Below, one piece after another: positions 8,524 to 17,347 of a stretch of 64,000 nt of DNA. The position numbers were made by a program, and so were the translations under genes. The DNA is from Bog-473 sp036489775 (GTDB taxonomy: Bacteria > Actinomycetota > Acidimicrobiia > Acidimicrobiales > RAAP-2). How positions within the stretch are numbered: position 1 is the first letter of the stretch; each line of letters starts with the position of its first letter. The notes under the pieces are model-generated. The model was not told the DNA's origin and ran no database searches. It was given only the letters and a program-made list of their open reading frames with translations. Location: positions 1 to 64,000 of the forward strand of contig DASXFC010000070.1 in the NCBI GenBank assembly GCA_036489775.1, read 5' to 3'.

Positions 8524-9353
8524 TGTTCTCCGGCTTCATGGCCAATGCCTGGGAGGTCGGCACCATCGTCGCCGTGGTGGCCGGCGTGGTCGGCTTCTTC
8601 GTGGTGCTCCGAGGGTCGGCCTTCGCCGCCCACGCCATCCCGAACGGCGCCTTCGCCGGCGCGGCGGGTGCCAACCTGGTCGGCTTGAGCTCGCTGCTCG
8701 GGTTGGGCGCCTTCGCCGTCCTGGCCGCGGTCGGCATCGGGGCTACCAGCCGGCGCGCCCGGCCTGACGTGGTGACGGCGTTGGCCCTGGCCCTCATGCT
8801 CGCCTTGGGCGCCGCCTTCCTCAGCCAGAGCACCGAGTACGAACCTCAGATCTTCTCGTTACTCTTCGGCGAGATCCTCGGCGTCAGCGCCAACGAGATC
8901 CTGCCGATCGGGATCCTGGGCGCACTGTGCATCGTCGCCATCGCCGTCCTCTTCCGACCGCTGCTGCTCAGCGCCATCGCCCCAGAAGTGGCCATGGCCC
9001 GGGGGATCAAGCCGGCCCAGATGGAGATCTGCTTCTTGCTGGTGGTGGCCACCGCCACCACCATGACCGTGCCCGTGGTCGGCGCGCTCCTCCTGTTCAC
9101 GCTCATGATCGGGCCTCCGGCGGCAGCCCGCACCCTCAGCCCTCGACCAGGCCGGGCGCTCGCCCTCTCGATCGGTCTGGCCCTGACCTGCCTCTGGATC
9201 GCCCTCGCCGCCGCCTACACCACTAACTGGCCGGTCGGTTTCTTCGTCGGCATGGACAGCGCCGCGGTCTACCTACTCAGCCGCATCGGGACAGCCTGGC
9301 ATCGACGTGCCGGATTCGGACCCTTGACAGGCTCGGTTCGAGTGATCCGATGA
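8523..9353 (+). CDS. zinc/manganese ABC transporter permease (ABC-3 family), second
   Basis: This 276-aa membrane protein is a diverged paralogue of the preceding permease, with FAAHAIPNGAFAGAAGANL matching the same N-terminal motif and EVAMARGIKPAQME matching the coupling region. Two different permease genes suggest a heterodimeric channel. The start is an ATG sharing one base with the preceding stop (TGATG), which implies coupled translation. Confidence 0.9.
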   Translation: MFSGFMANAWEVGTIVAVVAGVVGFFVVLRGSAFAAHAIPNGAFAGAAGANLVGLSSLLGLGAFAVLAAVGIGATSRRARPDVVTALALALMLALGAAFLSQSTEYEPQIFSLLFGEILGVSANEILPIGILGALCIVAIAVLFRPLLLSAIAPEVAMARGIKPAQMEICFLLVVATATTMTVPVVGALLLFTLMIGPPAAARTLSPRPGRALALSIGLALTCLWIALAAAYTTNWPVGFFVGMDSAAVYLLSRIGTAWHRRAGFGPLTGSVRVIR

Positions 9354-10012
9354 CGACGAGCAACGACGACACCTGGAAGATGATTCGCAGCGAACGGGAG
9401 GCTCTCGTGAATGCCTTCGATGAAGTTGAGCCGGACGACTGGAAACGGTCCTCGTTGTGCGCGGGCTGGAGCAATCAGGACGTGCTTTCCCATCTCGTCT
9501 TCGCCGCCTCCGTCACGCCTCTTGGCTTCTTCGGCGGCTTCTGCCGAGACCTGGTCGCCAGCGGACTTCGTCCTCGCCTCGCGGCTGGTCGGCACGTTCG
9601 GATGAGCACGGCTTCGAACACACCTGAGCAGCTGGTCGGCGCCCTTCGGGCGCGGGTCGATGCACAAACGCACCCACCTCCGCCCGTTCTCTCCCTGCTC
9701 GGCGAGACGATTGTCCATGGCGAGGACATCTTCACGGCACTTGGTCGGACGCGTGAACACCCGAGTCGCCACCTCACGGCGGTCGCAGATTTTTATGCCA
9801 CGAACAATTACATTGCGAGGACAAAGCGACGCATGCAGGGCATCACCTTGTCGGCCACAGATGTGCCATGGACCAGCGGCAGCGGCCCCCAGGTCTTCGG
9901 ACCCCTTCTGATGCTCGTCCTGGCCCAAGTAGGCCGCCCCAATGCTCTGGAGTACCTCAGCGGCCCTGGACTCGACACCCTCCGTCGTCGGGCGCCTATG
10001 ACAGACTGGTGA
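9350..10012 (+). CDS. mycothiol-dependent maleylpyruvate isomerase-like / DinB-fold protein
   Basis: This 220-aa protein has the MDMPI-type four-helix fold. The N-terminal motif CAGWSNQDVLSHL carries His48; Glu119 and His123 in GETIVHGEDI complete the usual three-ligand metal site. Family members use mycothiol, a thiol restricted to Actinobacteria, which supports the taxonomic call. The ATG overlaps the permease stop by 4 bp, but any functional link to zinc uptake is unclear. The substrate is unknown. Confidence 0.8.
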   Translation: MTTSNDDTWKMIRSEREALVNAFDEVEPDDWKRSSLCAGWSNQDVLSHLVFAASVTPLGFFGGFCRDLVASGLRPRLAAGRHVRMSTASNTPEQLVGALRARVDAQTHPPPPVLSLLGETIVHGEDIFTALGRTREHPSRHLTAVADFYATNNYIARTKRRMQGITLSATDVPWTSGSGPQVFGPLLMLVLAQVGRPNALEYLSGPGLDTLRRRAPMTDW

Positions 10013-10098
10013 CCGCGCAACTGGCGGCACCGATGTGGAGCACCACGAGGGAGCGTTGACCGGGACCGGCCGCCTGGGTCCCCCCAAGGACGGTCAAC

Positions 10099-10869
10099 AT
10101 GCCCTACGCCGACGTCGATACCGATGCCGATCCCACGCGCCTGATCGAACATCTGGACCTGACCGCTCACGGCCAGTCCGGCATCAAGCACTACGTGGCA
10201 GCCCATCTGGCCGCCTTCGCCCCGCCCGGCCTGATCCTCGATATCGGCTGCGGCGCCGGGCACGACCTCGAGATCCTGGCTCGTCATGGGCGCACCGCCA
10301 TCGGTGTCGACCCCAGTGCGGTCATGTTGGCCGAGGCCGCCGACCGGGCCACGCGGGCCCAGGCCCCTCGGATCATGGCGACCGGTGCCTCCCTCCCGCT
10401 ACGCGATGACTGCTTTGCCGGGGTGCGAATGGAGCGGGTGCTCATGCATGTCGACGATCCGGTGGCCGTGATCGGAGAAGCCGTGCGCTGCCTGATGCCG
10501 GGTGGTCACATCTGCCTCTACGAGCCCGACTGGACGCGCTTTCGCATCCCCAGCGAAGTTGCCGGTGACGATGCCAGCTGGCTGACCGCACTCCGCCAGC
10601 CCGATGCGGCCAGACTGATGTGGACGCGTCTCGAAGCGGCGGGCTGCATCGTCTACGACCGGGTGGAGGAACTTTCGATCTGGCGTTCGATCACCCTCCT
10701 AGACAGTCTCTTGGGCTTCGAGGGACCACTGGCCCGGGCCGTCGCCAGCGGTCGGCTCGATCAGGATACGGCCGACCGCTGGCGAAGCGAGCAAGTGGCC
10801 CGCGACCGTGCCGGGGTCTTCCAAGCCACCATCCCCAAGATCCTCATCGTGGCTCGAGTTCCCGACTGA
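10099..10869 (+). CDS. class I SAM-dependent methyltransferase
   Basis: This 256-aa protein has SAM-binding motif I LILDIGCGAGHDLEIL, motif II GVDPSAVML and a post-motif region LRDDCFAGVRMERVLMHVDDP typical of UbiE/small-molecule methyltransferases. MPGGHICLYEPDW is motif III. The substrate cannot be told from sequence. It lies 86 bp after the DinB-like gene and converges with an SRPBCC gene 6 bp away. Confidence 0.85.
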   Translation: MPYADVDTDADPTRLIEHLDLTAHGQSGIKHYVAAHLAAFAPPGLILDIGCGAGHDLEILARHGRTAIGVDPSAVMLAEAADRATRAQAPRIMATGASLPLRDDCFAGVRMERVLMHVDDPVAVIGEAVRCLMPGGHICLYEPDWTRFRIPSEVAGDDASWLTALRQPDAARLMWTRLEAAGCIVYDRVEELSIWRSITLLDSLLGFEGPLARAVASGRLDQDTADRWRSEQVARDRAGVFQATIPKILIVARVPD

Positions 10870-10875
10870 CTTTCC

Positions 10876-11355
10876 TCAGGACGAGAACTGCGACGTGATC
10901 CCTTCGACCCCACCAGCGGCACCCTGGAGAATGCCACGCACCACTCCCTGCAGCGGCCGCATCCATGATGCCAACGCGGCACCCAGGACTGCGGTGAGCT
11001 TCGTCCCATCACCCTCGGGCAACAGCGACCACTCCTCCACGAACCCGGCGAAACCGGGAAGATTCGAACCAAGGATCACGAACTGGAGGCGGACACCGGG
11101 CTCCCACACGGTGAAACGCTCGTCCACCCGAGTGGGGCCGACCCACACCGACCGTTGCGCTCCAACTCCACTCGATGGGCCGGGCGCCACCTGAACCTTG
11201 CGGATCTTGGTGTGCCACGAAGCCCACCCACCCACAGCGGCCAGCACCTCGAACACCTGGGCCGGTGACGCCGCCACGACGGTCGAGGCCTCGACCCGGA
11301 TCGGGGCCCGCTCGAGAAACGAACCGTCCTGCTCTGGCACTACGAAGGTGGGCAT
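10876..11355 (-). CDS. SRPBCC (START-like) family protein
   Basis: I start this 159-aa protein at ATG 11355 (MPTFVV), which matches the MPTF start of its neighbour; an upstream frame extension is not conserved. The beta-alpha-beta lipid-binding pattern is AASPAQVFEVLAAVGGWASWHT followed by VWEPGVRLQF and FVEEWSLLPEGDGT. Members are polyketide cyclase/dehydrase-like ligand binders. It is a tandem paralogue of the next gene, and no specific ligand is evident. Confidence 0.8.
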   Translation of the reverse strand: MPTFVVPEQDGSFLERAPIRVEASTVVAASPAQVFEVLAAVGGWASWHTKIRKVQVAPGPSSGVGAQRSVWVGPTRVDERFTVWEPGVRLQFVILGSNLPGFAGFVEEWSLLPEGDGTKLTAVLGAALASWMRPLQGVVRGILQGAAGGVEGITSQFSS

Positions 11356-11415
11356 GCTCCATGTTCCCCCCTGCGCTGAGCTCGGCCAAATCACACAATG
11401 CCCGGTGGCTGTCCA

Positions 11416-11904
11416 TCAGGCGAAGTGAGTTGCCATCCCCTCGGCGCCTTTGCGGGTCGCCCGCTGGAGGTACCAGCGGAAAATCCCCGCCAATGGACGA
11501 AACGCGCCACGCAGCGCCGCACCCATGGTCTGAGTGAGCACCGACTTCGAAGGATCGGCGGCGTCTGGCCTCACCGACCAGTCCTCCGCCAGCGAGCGCA
11601 GGCCCGGAGCTGACGACGTCAACCCGGAGAAACCGACCCGCACCCCGTCCTCCCATGTCACGAAGCGCTCTTCGAAGCGCACGCCACCCGCCTTCACCTT
11701 CCGCTGGGCACCCACACCACTGGTGGCGGGACCCACGACTTCCGTCTCGGTGACACCCGTGCACCAGCTGTGCCAATTCCCGGTCTTCGCCAATTCGGCG
11801 AAGACCTGTTCGGCGGACGCGAGCACTCTGACCTGGTTGGACACCACCACCGGCGCCTGCTCGATCCAGGCACTGTCACGTTCGACGAGGTGAAAGGTCG
11901 GCAT
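11416..11904 (-). CDS. SRPBCC (START-like) family protein, tandem paralogue
   Basis: This 162-aa protein has the same layout as the gene 60 bp downstream: MPTF start, VLASAEQVFAELAKTGNWHSWC, FVTWEDGVRVGF and LAEDWSVRPD, then a conserved C-terminal GAALRGAFRPLAGIFRWYL helix. The pair clearly arose by duplication. It is divergent from ispH, with a 61-bp shared intergenic region. Function unknown. Confidence 0.8.
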   Translation of the reverse strand: MPTFHLVERDSAWIEQAPVVVSNQVRVLASAEQVFAELAKTGNWHSWCTGVTETEVVGPATSGVGAQRKVKAGGVRFEERFVTWEDGVRVGFSGLTSSAPGLRSLAEDWSVRPDAADPSKSVLTQTMGAALRGAFRPLAGIFRWYLQRATRKGAEGMATHFA

Positions 11905-11965
11905 GCCTTCATGCTGCTCCCACCGCGAACCCGCTCCAAATCGGGCCTACTAGCCTGGACACTCA

Positions 11966-13051
11966 GTGGTTGATCCCCGTGCCAACACCGCCGATGCCGG
12001 CGTCACCAAGGTGCTGCTGGCACAACCCCGCGGATTCTGCGCCGGAGTCGAGAAAGCCATCAAGGCCCTGGCCTGGATGGTGCGGGTCTTCGAACCGCCG
12101 GTGTACTGCTACCACGAGATCGTTCACAACCGGCATGTGGTGGACCGCTTCCGGGCCCAAGGCGTGATCTTCGTCGACGACGTGGACGAAGTACCCGAAG
12201 GCGCACCGCTCATGCTTTCGGCCCATGGTTCGGCCCCCGAAGTGGTCGAGGCTGCCCGCCGGCGGGGCGGGGTGGTCGTCGACGCGGTCTGCCCGCTGGT
12301 GACCAAGGTGCACCACGAGATGAAGGTGCGCAGCCGCAAGGGCTACACGGTGCTCTACGTCGGGCACGCCGGCCACGAGGAAGCAGTGGGCACCATGGCG
12401 GTGGCCCCCCAATCGGTCCGACTGGTTGAGCGCGAGTCCGACCTCGATGCCCTGGCCGGGGATCCCGACCTGACCGAGGACACCCCGGTCGCCCTGCTGG
12501 CTCAGACCACGCTCAGCCACGACGAGTGGCGCGGCCTGATGGAGTCGGCCCGCCAGCGTTATCCGCATCTGTGGATGCCCAATCGCAGTGATCTGTGCTT
12601 CGCCACCACCAACCGCCAGGCTGCGCTCAAGGTCATCGCCGCCTCCGCCGATGCGGTCGTCGTCATCGGTTCGGCCAATTCGTCCAACACGGTGGCGCTG
12701 GAAAAGGTGGCCCGAGCCATGGGCTGCCCCCGCGTGCTCCGCATCAACGAGGCCGACGAGCTGCCTCCCGATCTGGTCGGCACGGTCGGGGTGACCGCTG
12801 GTGCTTCCGCACCCGAGGCCCTGGTCGAGGCCGTCATCGCTCAGCTTGCTCCCAGTGAAGGAGTCGAGCAGGTCATGGTCACCGAGGAGGACGAGTACTT
12901 CCCGCCACCGCCCGAGCTCAGGGAACTCCTGCGTGCGGTGGGTATCACGCTGGGATTTCTGGGTGGCCGCCCCGGCGCGGGACGCAGCGATCCGGCCACC
13001 GAGGATCGGGCCACGTCGGCGGCCGACGTCCTCGAAGTGCTGGCCTCTTGA
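11966..13051 (+). CDS. ispH: 4-hydroxy-3-methylbut-2-enyl diphosphate reductase
   Basis: This 361-aa protein starts at GTG 11966. It has the three Fe-S cluster cysteines of IspH: C25 in PRGFCAGVEKAI, C109 in VDAVCPLVTKVH and C211 in NRSDLCFATTNRQ, plus HEIVHN, the substrate-binding AHG and the catalytic TTL region. IspH makes IPP and DMAPP in the last step of the MEP pathway. In some bacteria ispH lies between cmk and der, as broadly here, although the accessory region has displaced both. Confidence 0.96.
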   Translation: MVDPRANTADAGVTKVLLAQPRGFCAGVEKAIKALAWMVRVFEPPVYCYHEIVHNRHVVDRFRAQGVIFVDDVDEVPEGAPLMLSAHGSAPEVVEAARRRGGVVVDAVCPLVTKVHHEMKVRSRKGYTVLYVGHAGHEEAVGTMAVAPQSVRLVERESDLDALAGDPDLTEDTPVALLAQTTLSHDEWRGLMESARQRYPHLWMPNRSDLCFATTNRQAALKVIAASADAVVVIGSANSSNTVALEKVARAMGCPRVLRINEADELPPDLVGTVGVTAGASAPEALVEAVIAQLAPSEGVEQVMVTEEDEYFPPPPELRELLRAVGITLGFLGGRPGAGRSDPATEDRATSAADVLEVLAS

Positions 13052-13076
13052 CATCAAATAGCGCGATGATTGTCGT

Positions 13077-13619
13077 ATGACGTTCACACGGATGGACGAG
13101 TCAACGGCGGAGCAGTGGCAGCACATCGTGGTCGAGACCATCGAGCATCAACCCCGGGTGGCTGATCGTGTCCTGTCGATGCTCGAATCGTTGGCTGACA
13201 TCACCGACGGCTTCGCGGTGGACCAGCTGGTGCACTCCCTGCAGACGGCCACCCGCGCCGAGGAAGCTGGGGCCTCGACCGAAGTCGTCGTCGCCTCGCT
13301 GTGCCACGACATCGGCAAGGCCGTGTCGGTGATGAACCACCCCGGCATTGCGGCCGAGATCCTCAAGCCCTACGTCGGATCAGAGACGTACCACATGATC
13401 CTGGCCCATCAGGATTTCCAGGGACGCCACTACTACGAGTACCTGGGTCAAGACCCTAACGCGCGTGACAAGTACGTGGGGCAACCCTGGTACGCCCTGG
13501 CCGAGCAGTTCGCCGACGAGTGGGATCAGACCAGTTTCGACCCCGACTACCCGACCAAGCCCCTTTCGCACTTCGAACCAATGGTGCGCGAGGTCTTCGG
13601 CGGAACCCGAGCCGCTTGA
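13077..13619 (+). CDS. HD-domain protein (PhnZ/MIOX-like)
   Basis: This 180-aa protein has His53 in LVHSLQTATRAEEAG, the HD pair at 77-78 in LCHDIGKAVS and a further His at 111. This arrangement resembles the diiron oxygenase-like HD proteins (PhnZ, myo-inositol oxygenase relatives) as much as HD phosphohydrolases. The conserved C-terminal half is rich in Tyr and Asp (HYYEYLG, PDYPTKPLSHF). The next gene starts within its stop codon. Substrate unknown. Confidence 0.75.
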   Translation: MTFTRMDESTAEQWQHIVVETIEHQPRVADRVLSMLESLADITDGFAVDQLVHSLQTATRAEEAGASTEVVVASLCHDIGKAVSVMNHPGIAAEILKPYVGSETYHMILAHQDFQGRHYYEYLGQDPNARDKYVGQPWYALAEQFADEWDQTSFDPDYPTKPLSHFEPMVREVFGGTRAA

Positions 13620-14446
13620 GCCCGACAGCTGGAGTCACCTCCGGCGCCAGCATCCACACTGACGCCGAACGGGCGCGTCGCATCATCGAGGCGTCGCGCC
13701 AGGAGTTCGACGCCCGCTACCCCAACCTCGAACTCTCCCCCGCCGTTGGCCTGATCTGTGCCTACGAGGAAGAGGAGAACATCGGCGACGTCCTGGCCAA
13801 GATGCCGACCGTCGCCTGCGGCATCCCCCTGACCACCCTCGTCGTGGTCGACGGCGGCAACGATGAGACCGACCAGATCTCAATTGAGACCGGCGCCATC
13901 ACCTTCGTCCTGAAAGAGAACCTGGGGCACGGGTATGCCCTGCGGGTCGGCTACTCCCTGGCCGTCGAGTTCGGAGCGCAGTATGTCGTCACGCTCGACG
14001 CCGACGGCCAGAACGATCCCGGTGAGATCCCCGAAATCCTTCAACCGCTGGTCGAAGATGAGGCCGACTTCGTGGTGGCGTCCCGGGTCCTCGGGCAGGA
14101 CACCACGACGGACAAGACCCGCAAAGCCGGTGTGCGCGTCTTCTCCGCCATCTTGAGCTTTATCGGCGGTACCAAGCTGACCGACACTTCGAATGGTTAT
14201 CGGGCTTTGCGGGTCAAGATGCTCGAGGACGTGGTGCACCGCTTGGTGCAAGTCCAGTATCAGACGGCCGAACTGCTCATCGTCTGCATGAAACGGGGCT
14301 GGCGCGTCACCGAGCGACCCACCGTGTGGTTTCCGCGCCAACACGGCACGACCAAGAAGGGCAAGAACTGGCTCTTCGGTTTCCGCTACACCAGGGTCGT
14401 ATTGGCCACCTGGTGGCGCGAACGCAAAGACGTCGGCCGGCCCTAG
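13616..14446 (+). CDS. family 2 glycosyltransferase (dolichyl-phosphate mannosyltransferase-like)
   Basis: This 276-aa protein probably starts at TTG 13616, which overlaps the HD gene stop (TTGA); there is no ATG before residue 60. The GT-A core includes GLICAYEEEENIGDVL, a VVDGGNDET loop, the DxD motif in VTLDADGQNDP, and DFVVASR. The C-terminal region contains GYRALR and the WFPRQHGTTKKGK segment found in polyprenyl-phosphate sugar transferases. No transmembrane helices are evident. It probably transfers a nucleotide sugar to a lipid or polymer acceptor. It overlaps the convergent regulator gene by 4 bp. Confidence 0.82.
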   Translation: MSPTAGVTSGASIHTDAERARRIIEASRQEFDARYPNLELSPAVGLICAYEEEENIGDVLAKMPTVACGIPLTTLVVVDGGNDETDQISIETGAITFVLKENLGHGYALRVGYSLAVEFGAQYVVTLDADGQNDPGEIPEILQPLVEDEADFVVASRVLGQDTTTDKTRKAGVRVFSAILSFIGGTKLTDTSNGYRALRVKMLEDVVHRLVQVQYQTAELLIVCMKRGWRVTERPTVWFPRQHGTTKKGKNWLFGFRYTRVVLATWWRERKDVGRP

Positions 14447-17229
14447 TTCAACAGGCCGAGTTCGTTCCGTCGACGTCGGAGCTCGGCTCGGGTCCGCACA
14501 CCCAACTTGAGGAGGGCCGTGGCCAGGTGGCTCTCAACCGTGCGCGACGAGAGCCCGAGTATTTCGCCGATTTCTCGATTGGTCGATCCGGACACGACCA
14601 GACCTGCGACTCGACGCTGTTGTGGTGTCAGTTCGTGTGGGGTGCGTCCACTGCGCCGGCGTCCGCCAGCCGCGGCGAGTTCTTGTCGCGCCAGTTCCCC
14701 CAGCGCGACCACCCCGCGTTCTTCAGCCAAATTCAGCGCCTCGGCCAGATAGGGTCGAGCCCGCGTCGGTTGGCGCTGCCGACGGAGCCAGGACCCGTAA
14801 CGGACCAGGAGCCGTGCTCGTTCAAGTTCCAACGGGCATGGCACTTCGCATGCTTCCGCGTAAAGGGCATCCGCCTCGTCGTGATGGCCAGCAGCCGCGG
14901 CCAGAGCAGCGCGACCACCCAGCACGATCATGCTCGGCCACAGTCCCATTTCCGGTGAACTGTGCTCCTCCAACCAGGAAACCCGCCGATCGACATCAGC
15001 CAAGCGACCGGCGGCAAGCGCGACCTCAATGGCCTCACCCGCCCAAGGGTGAATGCCGGGCATGTCGATATGGAGACGGCGAATCAGGTCCTCGATCTGG
15101 TCATAAACGTCTGCGGCTTCCTCCACCCTGTTCTGCGCCATCAACTGATTGGCCCAACCCTGATCGAGGAGAATGCGCGCGTACCAGCTCCTGCTCCCAT
15201 GGAGACGTAACGCGGCCTGACGTTCAGTCTCTGCCTCCTCCAGCCGACCAAGTAACACCAAGGACCGCGCCCGTACTCCCCTGTAAAGGGGTCCCATGAG
15301 TGGACCGAACTCGACCTCTTCAGCCAAGTCGTCGATGATCGTGATTGCAGTCAGGGGAAACCCGCGTAGGTATTGCATGTCAACCCAACAGAATTGCAAC
15401 GCCAAAGTCGGTTGCAATGCACCCACGCTGTGGAATCGATCGACCGCAGTCTTCACGTACCGCTCTGCCTCAACGAAGCGTTCAAGTGCGCCACAGTGGC
15501 TCACGTGTAGCAGGAAGATGTTGAATGATGCGGCGGGATCAAGCTGGCCAGTGTCGATCGCATGGAGCGCCGTCCGGGCCGCAAGTTCCACCTCGGCGAC
15601 GCCGCTTATATCACCCGAATGGAATTTGTACGTAGCGATCGCTTGCGAGAGGATCTCGTGATCCTCCGCTGACATGGCCGTCACCGCTCGGCGCATAAGA
15701 CCGTCGAGAGCTGGCTGTGGACCCTCGAGCTCCCAGACCGCGTGTGCCCATTCCACCAAGAGACCTACTGGAGCAGCTTCAAAGCCACCGCAATCGGCGA
15801 TGATCAGGTCGTAGTTGTCCTTCGCTTCATGAAAGAGTCCGGAATAGACGAGCATCTGCGTGGCTTTGGCCAACACCCGCGTACGGGTCTCTCGGGTCAC
15901 ATCGCGTCGCAAAAGTCGCTGGTAGATCTGGTGGGCCTCTTCCGGTCCCTGTCCTAGAAAGGACACATCGGCCAATTTCTCCAGGAGCTCATCTGCGGGG
16001 GCGTCCCCAGACAGCGTCAGCGCCACCCCGAGATGGGCCAAACACGTCTCGACCGCCCCTTCGACCATCGCTTCGCCAGCGGCCCGGATGACGAGATCGA
16101 TGACATGGGCGTCGCCGTGCAATTGGGCTGGCACCGCATGTGCGACAGCCGCGCTCAATTCGTTGGTGTCTTCGTAGTACGCAAACGCTCGAGCGTGGAG
16201 ATTGGCTCGTTGTACCATCGAAGCATCCTCGGTGATGGCGGTGGCCAGGAGAGCGTGACGAAATTCCGCCCAGCCATCCCCATCGTCCCGGAGAATTCCG
16301 GCGGCGAGCGCCACCTCGAATGCTGCTGCGAAGCCATCAGCTTCCATGCCGGCCACAAACTGCGCAACTCGCGGGCGGATCCGTGTCCCGAGAATGGAGG
16401 CGGCACGGAGAAGCGTGACCGTGCCTTCCGGCATGGCCATCAAGTGGCTCAGTAAAAGTGCGCCCTTGAGGCGGGCTCCACCAGTCCCATACTGCTCTGG
16501 AAGGCTCCCTTCCTCGGAGAGGATCCGTGCGGCCTCGACGACCAGTAACGGGTTGCCGGCAGAAAGCTCCCAACTCCGATCAATTTGCACACGATCAACG
16601 TTTCCTGACGCGCGCTCTACAAGTAGGCGAGTACTCCCTTCCTTTGAGAGCGCCAAGACCTCGTCCTTGACCGCGACACTCTCCAACATCAACGCATCGA
16701 CCGTCTCCAGTGCGAACACCGGCCACGGCCGAATGGCGCCGACGATCGCCACTGACGCGCCTTCTAAGCGTCGGGCCAGAAACGCCATTAGTTGAAGTGA
16801 ATCTGGATCCGACCAATGTAAATCGTCCAAGACGATGCAGACCGGCCCAGCTCTAGCCAAGTTGCGAAGATGTCTCCGAGCCCGAGTATGGATGTCGGCT
16901 CGACGGGCCAGAGGGTTCGGCCCCAGTGAAAGATCGAGGCCGACCGACCCGAGCGCCTGTTCAGCCAAGGCAAAAGGAAGATCCATCTCTGTTGCGCTTC
17001 CCTTCGCCCACACCTCAGTGGTGCCGGGCGGAAACATTCGGCACAATTCATGAAGAAGGGCTGTCTTCCCAATCCCGGCTTCGCCCACGAGGAAGAGCGA
17101 ACGGCCTTGTCCAGCCGTCACAGCAGCGACGAGGTCCGCTAAAACCTCCACCGACTTTTCCCGTTCGACGAGTCGCGTGGACAGACCCTGCGCAGGGTCG
17201 GTTGCGATCTTGTCATCGGGTGTAGCCAT
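14443..17229 (-). CDS. large ATP-binding LuxR-family transcriptional regulator (LAL type)
   Basis: This 928-aa protein has an AAA/STAND-type ATPase domain with Walker A GEAGIGKT (residues 49-56) and Walker B IVLDDLHW (about 132-139). A long TPR-like helical middle follows, then a C-terminal LuxR HTH at about 866-920 (LTPQQRRVAGLVVSGSTNREIGE and SSRTVESHL). LAL regulators typically sense a ligand or partner through the helical region. It lies downstream of a second giant regulator and next to the contractile injection cluster, so I infer it may control that cluster; this is untested. Confidence 0.9.
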   Translation of the reverse strand: MATPDDKIATDPAQGLSTRLVEREKSVEVLADLVAAVTAGQGRSLFLVGEAGIGKTALLHELCRMFPPGTTEVWAKGSATEMDLPFALAEQALGSVGLDLSLGPNPLARRADIHTRARRHLRNLARAGPVCIVLDDLHWSDPDSLQLMAFLARRLEGASVAIVGAIRPWPVFALETVDALMLESVAVKDEVLALSKEGSTRLLVERASGNVDRVQIDRSWELSAGNPLLVVEAARILSEEGSLPEQYGTGGARLKGALLLSHLMAMPEGTVTLLRAASILGTRIRPRVAQFVAGMEADGFAAAFEVALAAGILRDDGDGWAEFRHALLATAITEDASMVQRANLHARAFAYYEDTNELSAAVAHAVPAQLHGDAHVIDLVIRAAGEAMVEGAVETCLAHLGVALTLSGDAPADELLEKLADVSFLGQGPEEAHQIYQRLLRRDVTRETRTRVLAKATQMLVYSGLFHEAKDNYDLIIADCGGFEAAPVGLLVEWAHAVWELEGPQPALDGLMRRAVTAMSAEDHEILSQAIATYKFHSGDISGVAEVELAARTALHAIDTGQLDPAASFNIFLLHVSHCGALERFVEAERYVKTAVDRFHSVGALQPTLALQFCWVDMQYLRGFPLTAITIIDDLAEEVEFGPLMGPLYRGVRARSLVLLGRLEEAETERQAALRLHGSRSWYARILLDQGWANQLMAQNRVEEAADVYDQIEDLIRRLHIDMPGIHPWAGEAIEVALAAGRLADVDRRVSWLEEHSSPEMGLWPSMIVLGGRAALAAAAGHHDEADALYAEACEVPCPLELERARLLVRYGSWLRRQRQPTRARPYLAEALNLAEERGVVALGELARQELAAAGGRRRSGRTPHELTPQQRRVAGLVVSGSTNREIGEILGLSSRTVESHLATALLKLGVRTRAELRRRRNELGLLN

Positions 17230-17347
17230 AGCCCTGACCTACCAGTGATCTCTCGATGCATCAGGGGGAGCAATGCCAGGTCGGCTCGCACCGGACCGAG
17301 CAGTCAATGATGTTATAGCGGGCTACGAAACGCGACGGATTTCTCAG

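Noticed and set aside
11040..11080. tRNA T-loop-like sequence (GATTCGAACC)
   Set aside because: It lies inside the SRPBCC coding region (encoding a Gly-Ser-Asn-Leu-Pro stretch), with no acceptor or anticodon stems around it.
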